64,000 bases of DNA from Carallia brachiata. Lineage: Eukaryota; Streptophyta; Magnoliopsida; Malpighiales; Rhizophoraceae. Location: positions 2,510,273 through 2,574,272 of the forward strand of contig JADCRB010000040.1 in NCBI GenBank assembly GCA_021464245.1, given 5' to 3'. The stretch's first letter is position 1, and every line of letters starts with the position of its first letter. Of the stretch, positions 13,613 through 25,564 are shown piece by piece. The notes under the pieces were generated by a model. The model was not told where the DNA came from. It did no database searches and worked only from the letters and a program-made list of their open reading frames with translations. Position numbers and translations under genes: made by a program.

Positions 13613-14149
13613 GTCACGCAACTGTTGGCTTTATTTCTGGGTGCTGTTTTGGTTTATTTGGTTAGAGATCATTAGACTGTTTTTTTTCTCTTAATATTAC
13701 AAAGCTTGAAGCTTTTATCGAAGTTTTCAATTTGATCCATATTTTGTACGTTTCCTGCTCAATTTACGCCTTTTAATATGCTTGTCTTTGCAATTATTTA
13801 TCTGGGTCTCTCTCTATCTCACGTACTGTGTTCTAAAGGTGGGCGCTTGTGGGTATTTGCCTATTGTGCTTGTATGTGTTGCTATATATGATGCTGTTGT
13901 ATGATGCTAAACTGAAACCTTTTTCAGTTGATTTGTTTGGTTTATTATCTTGAGATGAAAGATGTTTTCTTTGATTCAAGGGAGTAGTATTGTTGCTTTT
14001 GGTTTTTTGTTGACTGTGCCTTGCCTATCTTGACAAAATTCTCTTCATGTCTGCAGGTAAGGTTAAGGTTAGGTTGTCATCTCGGGCTATAGGTGATTAA
14101 CAAGTGCCTGGATCGGGTGTTTCAACTTGTTACTATTGCCTAATAAAAT

Positions 14150-17100
14150 ATGGATTTAAAATTTAAAGGTATAGCATGGGTTGGCAACATGTACCAGAAG
14201 TTTGAAACTATTTGCCATGAAGTGGATAACATTGTGAGCCAGGTATTTAGTTCGTTTTTTTTCTGGTTTTTCTGTGTTTCCTTGAACGGGATTTTTGGCT
14301 GTTATCCTATCAGTCTGATTGAATGAAGTTTGGTATTCGCGCTCCTAAATCCTGAAATACGCATTATGCATCGACATTATCTAACTACCAACCATTTGGA
14401 TGTATCACGAAAGGTTCATACTATCATTCTTTGTAAAAAGGTTGTAATAGTCACCTCTGCTTGAAAAAGTGTAGCTTAACTTGATGAAATTGAAAGTGTG
14501 GACTATCTTCTAGGCAGCTGTACCAGTATATGGGCAAATCGTATGTAATTTCTCAATTCCTCTTCTTCTTGAACTGCTTTATTGTGCAGGATGCAGTCAA
14601 ATATGTTGAGAACCGAGTACATGTGGTCGGTGAGAATGTGAAAAAATTCTGTGCTGATGTGGTTCAAGATTTAAAATCACCATTAGTCGATCCTGTAAAA
14701 TGTGAAGCCCAAGCAGTGGCTTTGAACAGATCTGCTAACAGTGCTTTAGATAACATTGTTCCTCTAAGAACGAGACTGCTAATGCAATTAGTGAACACCT
14801 TGCGAATGAATCAACTCCTCAGGCTTGCGAGGAACCCTTTAAACATGCAGAATCTGATTTATCTCCAGATAATAAAGAGTCTTTAACTGATGAGAATTCT
14901 GCTGTGGCCGCTGAAGAACATGGAACAGAGGAGAAGTTCTCTGCAGATGAAGTATCGGAACCACATTCTTCTGGTGGAGAGAATTTCTAGTGGCATCATT
15001 GCAGGGTGAATTAATCAACTGCGATCATCAAAAGACATGCGGAGACTTTCTGGATGAGGTTTCACCTGCAACTACACTTCGTGGAGAGGAGTTCCAATCA
15101 TATGAAAAGGTCGAAAGACTTTGTGATAACTTTGCTGATGGCTTTGACCTTAATTCTGATGCTTCTGATACTCTTTCTTCCTTGAATGCCTCTCAAGTTG
15201 TATCTTACGAGAAACCTATAGTGGAGGCAGATGATGGATCGTTGAACAGTTCCATAATGACAGTATTTCCTACAATGTCTGAGAGCTCATTCAACAACCT
15301 CTGCAACATACAAGAACCTTATGGTAATACTGCTAATGTAGGTAGTCATCAACCTGAGATCACCAACATAGCTGCTTATCCTTACTCTTCTAATCTGCTT
15401 CAGCTATATACTGCGAGAATAAGGGCGGAGATGGCAACTACCTTCAACAACAGTGTTCTTTCATCCGAATCAATAGGTTAGGAGTTGCCAAATTTTATCT
15501 TCAATGCAATATTGAATTTTTTATTTATTACGTATTTGTATGTACTTCAGCTATCTACATTTTGGCAAAAATGTGTCTAGATACCCAAATGAAGAAACGT
15601 AGGATTACTTCATTTTTGTCCTCTATCTGCAGAGAAGCAGGGCTTTACTCTATTATTCTTTTTTTTTTTTTTTTTCACTTATTGAGTAGGATGTTATATA
15701 GTTGTTCTTCTTGTCCTTATCTCTCCCATTAAAAATTATCTCTTCTATCATGTAAAGAAAAACAAAGACAGGAAAAAGACTTTGGACTGTGTTTTCTTAT
15801 ATGTGAACCTTGTATCTTTATTATTCTGGAGGCAGATTTTTACAATATTGGTGGCATGAAGCAGTCAAATTTTATCCATTAATTATTTTTTTTGTATTGA
15901 GATGTTGTTGAAGCCATGATGTTCATATGTGTAGAAATTTGATTTCTACTTTACATGGCAAATGTTCAAGATGTAGATATACAGTAGGCACCATATTGAG
16001 CACAATCTTCATTTCCCAATGGACTTTGTTCTGAAGAAATTCTTCCTGATCACATTTACGTTTCACTCATGGTTATGCAATGCTAGATGCCATATGCCCA
16101 GTCTTCAATGAATGCTCTTATTTTATTTGAGGTGAAGAAATTTTCTATCGTACAATTGCTCTGACCTCGATGTATTTATGTGCATTATTCCTTTTGTTTT
16201 CCTTTAATTTTGGTTGGCAATATAGTTGATTTTGAACTTATATTATGGTGGAAACATATTATTCTTGCTAATTCATAAAATTATCTGCAGGATGGTCTGA
16301 TGATGTTGGCTATAGAAGTGATGATCTAACAGAAATGGAAACTGTTAGTTTGTCTGACAAAGTGAATCTTGAGGAAAGCTGTGTCATTGTGAATGATAGC
16401 ATGCTTTATGAAGTTTCTCGTCGAACTCGCAAACTCAGATCATACAAGGTTGTCCCCATCCTGCCCCTTGCTATCTGACGTAGTCACTCATATATATGTG
16501 TTTCATCCTGTCGAATGGTGTATTAGAAATAACATTTGTTAAGTTTTTATGCATGCCTCTTTGTGCCTACTCGAGGAAAAGGAAACAGATAAAAAAGAAT
16601 ACCAGTGATTTTAGACTTCAAACTAATTATTTTTTTAGGAGGCTTTCTTTGTCTTCCTATTTAAATCTGTTATATTAGATGCTGTATTCAATCAGTTGGA
16701 TTTGGTTGACTTTGCAAGTATATTCTAGACTTAGTTAGCAATGCTCAAACATAATTTCTTAGGAGTATAAAAAAATGAGCTATTTACTTGAAAGTACAAT
16801 AGAAACTGCTACTGTCTTCTTTTCAAGAAAAGGATGGCTAGTAAATATCTTCTTTCTTCTATTTTAATTATTCCTGGTTGATGAAAGACTGAAGGCACCG
16901 CTTTTATGACAAATTGTTTTGTGCTTTGCAATGATCTAATGATCTAGGAAATCAACTCTAAAACTCCTTTTCTTTTCCTCTTTGAAGAAAAAAATCCAGG
17001 ACGCTTTTACTTCAAGAAGGAGGTTAGCCAAGGAGTATGAGCAGCTAGCTATTTGGTATGGCGAGGTTGAGGATGGGCGCAGCCAAGATACATTGCAGTG

Positions 17101-17185
17101 TCGCTCATCACTGAATACCACTGTAACCTTAGAACCCGATCCAAAAACACATAAGATGCATGACTATGAGTGGGAGCTCTTGTAA
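14150..17185 (+). CDS. Plant protein of unknown function, four coding exons, two frameshifts in exon 2
   Basis: Exons are 14150-14242, 14590-15476, 16291-16448 and 16988-17185. All introns have GT..AG borders and the phases fit. The product starts MDLKFKGIAWVGNMYQKFE and ends with a basic segment (KKIQDAFTSRRRLAKEYEQL) and DYEWELL. The middle is acidic and serine-rich and has no domain I recognise. I believe similar uncharacterised proteins occur across eudicots, but I cannot name one. Exon 2 is read in three frames: a shift of one missing base near 14765 and another near 14985 are needed to stay open. Both fit single-base losses, so they may be assembly errors; if real, the protein would be truncated. 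A non-coding 5' exon probably lies around 13600-13650. The gene converges on the TBL gene, with 390 bp between the stop codons. Confidence 0.75.
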
Positions 17186-17574
17186 ATAAGAACCTATTAG
17201 TCATGTTGTGCAACCTTATAACTCAGGTAAATAAATTGATTACCATGCTCTCGTGTGAATAATTATGGCTTATTATGGCTGAGAAATCTCTTCTCAAGTA
17301 CAAACATATAGAATGATAAGGTAGAAGATGTTAAGTTATGAAAATATTATCTATTGAAAGCTGCTGGAATGAATTTTTTTGTGTTACGCAACAATTGCAA
17401 CTTGTTGCATGATTCTTGCACTGGTACTTCATATGGTTTATGTAGTTAAAATGTGAGTACACAAACTTGCATCATTTGTAGAGGCACCATTTTCAAAAAG
17501 AAAAAATGGTGTCAGCGTACAGATTGACTCTGTGATGATTTGGAAAGATGCTTTATGATATTGTGCTGTCAATG

Positions 17575-20100
17575 TCACAGAAAATTTTGATGATTTTGTA
17601 GCAAATACGCGTACAAAATCTCATTCCAAGTATCTGGTAGTCCTGGTAAGCACCAGTGAATGCAATCTGCAAAGTTTTTGGGGTCAGATCTTTGCTCTTT
17701 TGTTAAGAGCTTGCCCTTGCGCTCCCCATAAACTGTTGTGTGAGCATCTTTTCTGTATTCCGACAACTGTGTGATGTTCATAAATGTTACATTGATTTTC
17801 AGTTCTTGCAAGATATCACCAACTGTTTTCATGATCTGTGGATTTGAACCTGTGCCCCAGTAGGGACCTTCAATTGGGTACGACTCATTGAAGCAGTTTC
17901 CATCACTTCCTCCTTTCCACTCCCAGCTCCTGCCCAAAAAAGGGGTGGAAAAAGATGCAGGGTGATGTTTTTCATCTCAATTTTTTGTTTTTTGTAATGT
18001 AAATAAAAATTTTAAAAACCATTCGTTTTTATCTAAATGAAAATATTAGAAATTTTGTCCAATGCACTTAAAAATATGACAGTATGAGGACTACAATTTA
18101 CATTTTCTATGCACGTTTTGGGAGCAAATCACAACGCACCATAGATGTGTAGGAGACATACTCATGAAGAACACCTCCTGCCTGTGAGGGTCAATGTTAA
18201 ATTCTAGCCAATTCGCCAAAGTTTCAAGTGCCAGCCTATATGCTGCGGTGACGTTGTATTCCTGAATGTCAGCAGGTGATCCATACCTAAACCAAACGAT
18301 TCAGTAAATAACTAAGATGATATGACAACCAACAAGAAAATTAGTGCCGAACTGCGATACCTTAGAGCTTCAAAAATCGTAAAACTGAATGCCATCTTAT
18401 TATGTCATGGGAATTGCCAAGATGAGCTAAGGATGTTGTACTTACGTGGCATTGATTGTAGGCTTGTACATCCACCACACATAGCTCTCAAAAACTAGTA
18501 TGTCGACCCCTTCCCAGCTCTTGCCATGTTTAGCTATGGAGTCCAGGCTGACAAGCCGCTTTAGGACAGTGTGATTTGTTGCATGATCCGAAATGGACTC
18601 CACGATGAATGGCGCCCAATAGTACTCGATTGATGCGTTGAATTCCTAAAGGAATTAATAGTTAAAATCACCCTGATTTCACCTATGTTTATCAATTATC
18701 AGGCGTAAACATAATTCCGAATAAATGGTCAACAAGCTATATATTTGCTCAGCTTGGCTGGTAAAAAATGACCGAAGTGCACTGACAGACAATAGGAATG
18801 TCAAAGCTATGTGATGATATACATTATGCAGCTACATAGAAATGATTATGTAATTTGCTTATATAAGCTGATGGGCGGCTCAAACCTGCCGATCTATGAA
18901 TAATTAGCAAGGAGACAAAGAATGAGAATTATAGTAAGGTACACAAGGAGATTTTATGGACCAAAGATGAATAGATGCTCCAGGCAATTGTTTTCTCCAG
19001 GGTGCAACGTTTTATAGAAAGGAGACTATTCGCTCTCTCTGAAGTTTTGCTGCAAAAATTTCAGTAAAGAAAGTCTTTTATGTCTTAATGTGATCCTAGA
19101 TTGTGGATTGTTTGATGCTTTTCCCTGCAGCAATCATATTGTTATCCAACATTTTATTCATGCCTGCTTTCAGGAAATTCAGCAGGAGGAATACGTGAGT
19201 TTTTAGTTCAATGTTTGCCTTATTTTCTGTGTATTGTAGTAAAGCTAGATCTAATTCTTTCTACTTTGAAGAAAGAGAACAATGTTGGAAGAGTTTAAGC
19301 AGGGAGAGTTAAATATAGAGGAACCTGAGCTTTGAAGATCTTCGTGGGTGGAATTTTGTGAAATGATTTTTTTCCTTCAGGAATAACAGATTGCACCAGA
19401 CAGACCATTGATTCGAATTGGCTTCTCTGAACTGAGTCTCCAATAAACATCAGCCTCTTGCCTCGCAGAATGTCCAGTAGCTTCAGTGGATCAAAACTAA
19501 GAATTCAGAAAACAAAAAAAATTATGACGAGCCTCCTGCATGTCCACTGATATATCAAAATTAATCAACAATGCATCCAATCATCAAAATTCAGTAATTA
19601 GACACCGATACCCCGGCCAGCTAGTAGGCACATTTCAAAGGTGATGAAAAATGAATCAGATATCTGCAGTTACAAGGGACTGATACTGATGAGATAAAAG
19701 CTGTCATAAATCAAAACAGTAGTTACCTGGGCAAATTGCATGAATTAGGCTGCCACCTCCAATTCTGGTAGAAAGAATCAGGCCTGCCATTTCTCTGGCA
19801 AGTGGTCTGCTTAACCAAGTAAGGACAACTCTCTTCTGTGTAAAGAGGATAGGAAACATTGTCCCACATCCATTTCCCTTCAAAGACATTGCAACCTTCC
19901 TCCAAGCGATCTTCATCTGAGACAAATATCAGCTTTTCATGTTTGCCACCTTCTTGACTACCATACACCATAAAAATAAAGCTCTGATTGACCTTCACAT
20001 TTTCCAGAACTAATCTAACAGTTCCTAGGACGAGAAGAGAAGCAAGCACCACAGGAAAGAGGGATTGAATTCGACGATCAAGTAGAGTTTGGATCACCAT
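17575..20100 (-). CDS. Trichome birefringence-like (TBL) polysaccharide O-acetyltransferase
   Basis: Five exons, read from the right: 20100-19727, 19496-19325, 18645-18446, 18286-18140 and 17929-17575. Splice sites are GT..AG and the phases fit, giving 415 residues, normal for the family. A single N-terminal membrane segment (about residues 13-32) predicts a type II Golgi protein. The TBL domain starts with [12 protein letters not shown]. The GDS motif is at residues 144-146, with Ser146 as the expected nucleophile. The DUF231 part ends with DCIHWCLPG, giving Asp386 and His389 of the DxxH motif. It is therefore expected to be catalytically complete. The sequence looks most like the ESK1/TBL28-TBL35 group that acetylates xylan in secondary walls, but the exact orthologue cannot be fixed by eye. 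No frameshift is seen. Confidence 0.95.
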
Positions 20101-21513
20101 TTAGGATGATGGGTGGACAAAGATGCTGGCTTGGTTGTGTTTTTGGGTCATAATTGGAGATAGATAGGTTTGTTTTGGTCTGGTTTTTGAAATTATATCT
20201 TGAAATCCATATCTTCTGCAAAACAGTACTCCATTCAACCACCAGTTGGTAGTTTATATTGTCAGGTTGTTAAGTTTTGTACTTCCAAGTTTGTTGCTTC
20301 TTAAATTCCATTATTTTCTGCTCTTTGCTCCTTAAAATTGAGAGGATGGTATCTAGCATTCTCAAGTCATTTGAACTTGGTTTTTGGCTTGATGGTAGTG
20401 TTCAACACCCTAATTGCATTTGATCCACAAAAAGCCATTGATAACTAGTTTTGGCAAAGAATAAGATACTGATTAAAACAATGCATTTTCGAAAAACTTG
20501 CACACTTGAAGTAATTAAAAAAAAAAAAAAAACTTCCTGAAATTCCTAGTACAGTACAGCCAACATCTGTTGCTTAGCTTGTAAACTAAGAATATTTCGC
20601 ACACTAGATTAGATTATTGGATTACTATATGAGTATATGGTTTTTTCTTCAGAAAATAATGTCCTTCAAATTCCTGTAGGCACCTTAAGGCATTGTAAAA
20701 ATTTTCAAACTGTAATAATGTGTATCACGATAATCTCATTTAAAATGGACATGCGCTGTGACCTTTATCTAGTGAAAAAATTATTGAATTAAAAAATATA
20801 TATAAAAGTTATTGGATGTATTACTTATTTTTTGTACACTTCTCGTTGCGTTATTACATAATTAAAAAAAAAAAAATTACCAATTGACATGCGAGCAGCG
20901 CTTCACAGTCGGGGTTTAAAATTAGGACCATTAACCATGGGCTAAGCCACAGTGGTGCACTTACCAAACAGAATCGAAAGTGGGTTAACCATTTTCCTAT
21001 GAGTAATCTATGCTATTTATACTCTATCGCTGTGCGTTGACTAAATATACTAAAAATTTAAAAAAGGAAAGCATAGTAGCATTATACTTGACGTGCTTCT
21101 TCTCGGCGTCCTTCTTTTTAAAGAGAAATAGCTAGTGAGGATCTTTAGATAAAATTAAAATAGAATTAAAGTAATATAAATTGTTATACGATTAAATTAA
21201 AAGAAAAGATAAAAAATAGATAAATTGTTAAATTATATCTAATGAATTATATAATTAATTTAATATTATATAAAATACGGTTATATAATGAAACTCTTTT
21301 TGTAAACTCTTATTCTTTCATAATTTTGATCCAATTTGGTGGGACGGCCTCACTTGAAATTTATTTATTTATTTATTTATTTTGTCATCATCATAATCTT
21401 CCAACTAGAGTTCGAAAATTTAATTTATGTAAGCAAAAAAGTATTAGCTAATTATTCATGTAAAATATTTCAGACATCCAAAAAAATATGAAAAAATATA
21501 ATGAAAGAATTCC
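20101..21513. other. Intergenic region upstream of the TBL gene
   Basis: This holds the presumed TBL promoter and 5' UTR, then AT-rich sequence. No other gene is recognisable. A-rich tracts occur at about 20518-20532 and 20864-20875, and an (ATTT)n tract at about 21360-21380. Confidence 0.5.
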
Positions 21514-21650
21514 TTCTCTGGGAAGATAAATTTCCTAATAATAAAAGGCAATAGATAGAAATTTTATTATTATTATTATTTTTAAAAGCAAAAACCCAAA
21601 TAACAAGTGGTAGTGGTGGAAAAAAAGAATAGATAAGAAAAATCTCATTT
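21514..21650 (+). repeat. Repeat A, copy 1
   Basis: Starting with TTCTCTGGGAAGATAAATTT, this stretch matches 28742-28890 for about 130 bp. Shared landmarks include GGCAATAGATAGAAATTTTA and ACAAGTGGTAGTGGTGG. Its position directly left of repeat B suggests it is the left edge of the duplicated mMDH unit. Confidence 0.85.
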
Positions 21651-21660
21651 GATTATTTTT

Positions 21661-22000
21661 TTCAAATTTAGTCCCTACTTTTTCTTCATCAATAGTTTTG
21701 GCTATTTTCGGTTAGTTTACCATCAAATGTGCCACATCAGTCGTTCAACACTAACTAAGATGCCATGTTATTATTTTTCGACGACGTGAAATTTTTATTA
21801 ACAAATTTTGAAGATTGAAAAAAATTAAAAAAATAAAAAATAAAAATATAAACTAGAAAAATAATTCGAAATTTTTTTAAAAATTCAAAAACTAAAAACA
21901 AAATCTGCAGATTCATAGAAATCTCATATATTTTGACAAAAATCCGAAACGTTTGAAAATATATTTTCAGATTTTTATAAAATTTCATATTTTATTTTTA
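21661..22000 (+). repeat. Repeat B, copy 1
   Basis: This matches about 43681-44080 in the same orientation over roughly 340-400 bp. Shared landmarks are GTCCCTAC, TTTTCGGTTAGTTT versus TTTTCAGTTAGTTT, GCCATGTTATTATTTTT and the A/T-rich tail ending near TATTTTCAGATTTT. It has no coding content. Confidence 0.8.
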
Positions 22001-22014
22001 ATATTTTCCAATAA

Positions 22015-22640
22015 ATTTCTTGAATATAAATTTTTTTTTTTTAAAGTTTTGCTTAGATCTTTGAAATTTACAAATTTTATTCTTTTGGCCTTTAACAACA
22101 AAACCTATTAACTGCTCTATATAAATTTCTTTGTTTAGTTTTTTATTGAGAAAAGTAGTTTTAACATCCATCAGATATAATTTTAAATCCATATTTGCAA
22201 CTGTAACCAGAATTATGTGAATTGAGGTAAACTTAACCACTAGAGAGAAGGTTTCCTCATATTTTATGCCCATTTGTTGAGTATAACCTTTTGCTACTAA
22301 GTGAGTCTTATACCTTTCGATGGATCCATCTACCTTACGCTTAATTTTGAGAACCCATTTATTCTTAATAGTTTTGCGGCATTGAGGTAAATCAACCAAG
22401 TCGCATACATGGTTAGATTTCATATAAATTCTATCTCTTCTTCTAATGGCCTTTGTCCATTGTTTCTCAGTAGGACATGAGACAACCTCAGTCACTGTAC
22501 TAGGCTCTTCTTCATCATAATGAGCAATCATAAAAGCTTCCCCTTCAATATCAAAACAACGACGTGAAATATTTATACCAGTACTCTTGCGCAATATAGG
22601 ATCATGTAAATCTTACACAACCTGTAGTATAGGGCTCCCA
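22015..22640 (-). pseudogene. Copia reverse transcriptase, N-terminal half, inverted
   Basis: Open on the minus strand from 22594 to 21998. It contains NKWVLKIKRKVDGSIERYK, LVAKGYTQQMG and the DVKTTFLNKKL and EIYIEQ motifs of copia reverse transcriptase. The homology stops after the KICKFQRS motif near 22060, just where the family sequence continues into the part found on the plus strand from about 22660. Confidence 0.85.
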
Positions 22641-22659
22641 CTTGGATTGATAGCTTTTT

Positions 22660-23737
22660 CTAGGCATTGTATTTAAGATTCCATCATGTAATAATTTCAT
22701 ATAACTTCGCAATGATCAATGAAGATTCATTGTGTATATGTCAAGAAGTCTTGAAGCAAATTTGTTATTTTATCTCTATATGTAGATAATATTCTACTAG
22801 CTGGAAATGATAAGAAGTTTGTCACTAATATTAAGGAACGATTGTCCTCCAGTTTTGAGATGAAAGACATAGGTGAGGTAGCTTATATATTAGGAGTAAA
22901 GATATATAGAGATTGTTCAAAAAGACTCTTTGCATTATCACAAGAGCCTTACATTCATAAAATCCTTAAGTGATTTAGAATGAAAAAATGCAAACCTATC
23001 AACACTTTAATAGCTAAAGGCAATGGTCTTATCCTTGAAATGTGTCCTAAAACTCAATAAGAGCACGAGAAAATGAAGAATGTGTCGTATTTTAATGTAG
23101 TGGGTTGCGTGATGTACGCCATGTTGTGCACTCATCCTGACATTTGTTATGTCGTGGGATTGGTAAGTCGTTATCAATCAAACCCAAGAAAGAAACATTG
23201 ATAAGCTGTAAAAAGAATACTTCAGTATCTCAAAGGCATTGGAAATTATTTCTTGTGTTATCGAGGAAATGATTTACAACCAATTGACTATTCAGATGCG
23301 ATTGGGGAGGAGACAAAGATGAACGTAAATCAACAATAAGATATGTGTTCTTACTAAATGATAGTGTCATATCATGGAGTAGCAAGAAGCAAACCTGTAT
23401 TGCCTTGTCGACAATAAAGGCAGAATTTGCAACTTGCTTAGCTGTAGTGCAGGAAGCTATTTGGCTGAAAAGGTTTTTGGAATATTTGGAAGTCTACAAT
23501 GATCAATAAAAAGAGGTCAAATTGTATTGCGATAGTTAGACAACTATTGCACATACAAAAGATCCCAAGTACCAGTGTAAAACCAAACACATTGATACCA
23601 AGTGCAATTTCGTGAGAGATATTGTGTCACAAAAAAGTGTGACATTGCAGTATATTTCGACACATGAGATTATCACAAACCCTCTACCTAAACCAATATC
23701 AAGTCATGTGTTTCAGTTACATATTAAGTCTCTATGA
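22660..23737 (+). pseudogene. Copia reverse transcriptase C-terminal half and RNase H
   Basis: The catalytic region reads LYVDNILLAGNDK, with YVDN in place of the usual YVDD. It is followed by FEMKDIGEVAYILGVKIYRD, a THPDICYVVGLVSRYQSNP end of reverse transcriptase, and RNase H ending with KHIDTKCNFVRDIV and NPLPKPIS just before a stop at about 23737. Several in-frame stops and shifts make it non-functional. About 1.2 kb of non-coding sequence lies between this and the 3' LTR. Confidence 0.85.
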
Positions 23738-24928
23738 CTTCATAAATTTTAACATGTTGTAATATATTATTACTATGTATTGTAACATGTTGTGACTGTG
23801 TTGTTATCTAATGGAAGAACTTATTTGTTTCCTATTACAAACATGTGGACAATATCATCTCCAGTGTCGATTATTATTCAACGAGATTGATATGAGATTA
23901 ATCCTAATACTAGTTACAATGAGAAAAGTGAAGGCATGTCCAACGGGTTAAAATTGGTCTACTCACATGAATAATAGCATCTAACGCTAAGAGAGCGTCT
24001 AGAGATGAAACCATATATGAGTTAAATTCTATGTATGCATAGAAATGATCGCCTTGAGCAAATCAAGATGAGACTACATTGATTAAAAGTCGATATAGAA
24101 TCTCACTCTTTATAAAACCTGTTGCAAGCTAGATGTGAGATCTCAGTTGGACACTTATGAGTGAGGGGGTCACTTAGAGAACTCAAGTTGGACGCTTGAA
24201 AGTGACTAAACTAAGATTTGTATGGTGATGTTATACGAAAATATAAAATGACATACGCTCATTGGGAGAAAGATCACTGTAACACATGTTCCATACCATG
24301 TATGCTATTTTTGACCAATTAGGGAAATTGAAGAATCAATTCCTGTTTCTTCATTGTGTGAGTTCCTTAGAGATACAATTATCTCACTCTTGTACCTTAT
24401 GTGACTTTTGACCTTGTTTTTGAGGTTACAATATAATGCCTGCTACTTTAGCATATTACCTACAGTCACAAATGATTCGACCTTCTTAGATATGTCTAGG
24501 AAAGCGGTTGTATTATAATTAAGAAACTTGAGAGTAAAAGAAAGACTATTATTGGTTGATATCTTTCATATGTATTCATCAGTTAACTAATTATATTTAT
24601 TCAAAATGAATTAAATATAATTATGGATGCATATGAAGAAAATAAGGTCTAACTCAGCCTAAAAGGTATATGGTGAGTTGAAATTAATGCGACGATATGT
24701 GTTTGGAACACAATAAGATACAAAATTTATGATAACGATGCTCATTTTTTTTAAGGGTTGTAGCAGCTATGTATCCTTAACATGTGTATAAAATATGTTC
24801 CTAAGTGCAGGTGTACTCACAGGTCACAAGGTCCATTTGCTTGTATGAATTACTTTTGAGGGATTTGATTTTGAGAATTATTTTGAGTAATAACGGTTTG
24901 TGTCAACCTATCATATGTAAGTGGGAGA

Positions 24929-25383
24929 TGTTAGTTTTATTCGGATAGGTTGACCCGCTCATAATGAGTTAACTTATCCAATTGAGAGGTTAAAGAGAGT
25001 TATAACTCCTTTCCCTAACTTTTTTATGATCGTTCAGATGATTTTTGAAAAGAACGATTTATAAAAGTGTATTAAAATTATGTTTTGATTAGACAATCGG
25101 AAAAAGCCACTGAAAAGCTTTTTCTAAGAAAAAATACGGAAACTATAAATCTTCTCAATTCTCCACCAATTTTTCAGCAAGAGGTTCTTGTGCCGTAAAA
25201 AATAAATGCTATTTGTTTTGTGATATCACTCATATTGTGAGGAATCGATCGGTAATTAGTTCTCTCTTTTTCAATCTGAAATTTTTTTGAATAACTGTAC
25301 CCTTCCTTTTTATTTCATTCAATTTAAAATAATTGGGTAAGTAAATACACCAAATTTTTTCCAAAAATTTATTGGGTTTATCA
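24929..25383 (+). repeat. 3' LTR of the truncated copia element
   Basis: It starts TGTTAG directly after a purine-rich tract. I place the end at TTTATCA near 25383, just before the homology shared by the two mMDH copies begins at about 25392. The end is uncertain because no partner LTR is present to compare. Confidence 0.6.
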
Positions 25384-25564
25384 GGTACTTTAAAAACCAG
25401 CTAAAACAAAACAAGATTCCTCATAAGTATCAACCACGTGTTCGGTTTCGTCTGAAAAAGGGCCTTTTTAAAGTTTGTGTTAAGCCAGCCCTCCACTTCG
25501 CTCGCCCTTCTCTCCCATTTCCATTTTGTGCCTTTTGGCTTTATCTACAGAAGATTCGTGGAAA

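Larger units (their letters stand above)
22015..25383 (+). mobile_element. 5'-truncated Ty1/copia fragment with an internal inversion and a 3' LTR
   Basis: It holds the second half of copia reverse transcriptase and the RNase H on the plus strand, a purine-rich tract (AAGTGGGAGA at about 24919-24928), and an LTR starting TGTTAG at 24929. The first half of reverse transcriptase is present immediately to the left but on the minus strand. No 5' LTR, gag, protease or integrase was found. The element ends about 180 bp upstream of the mMDH-1 start codon. Confidence 0.85.
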
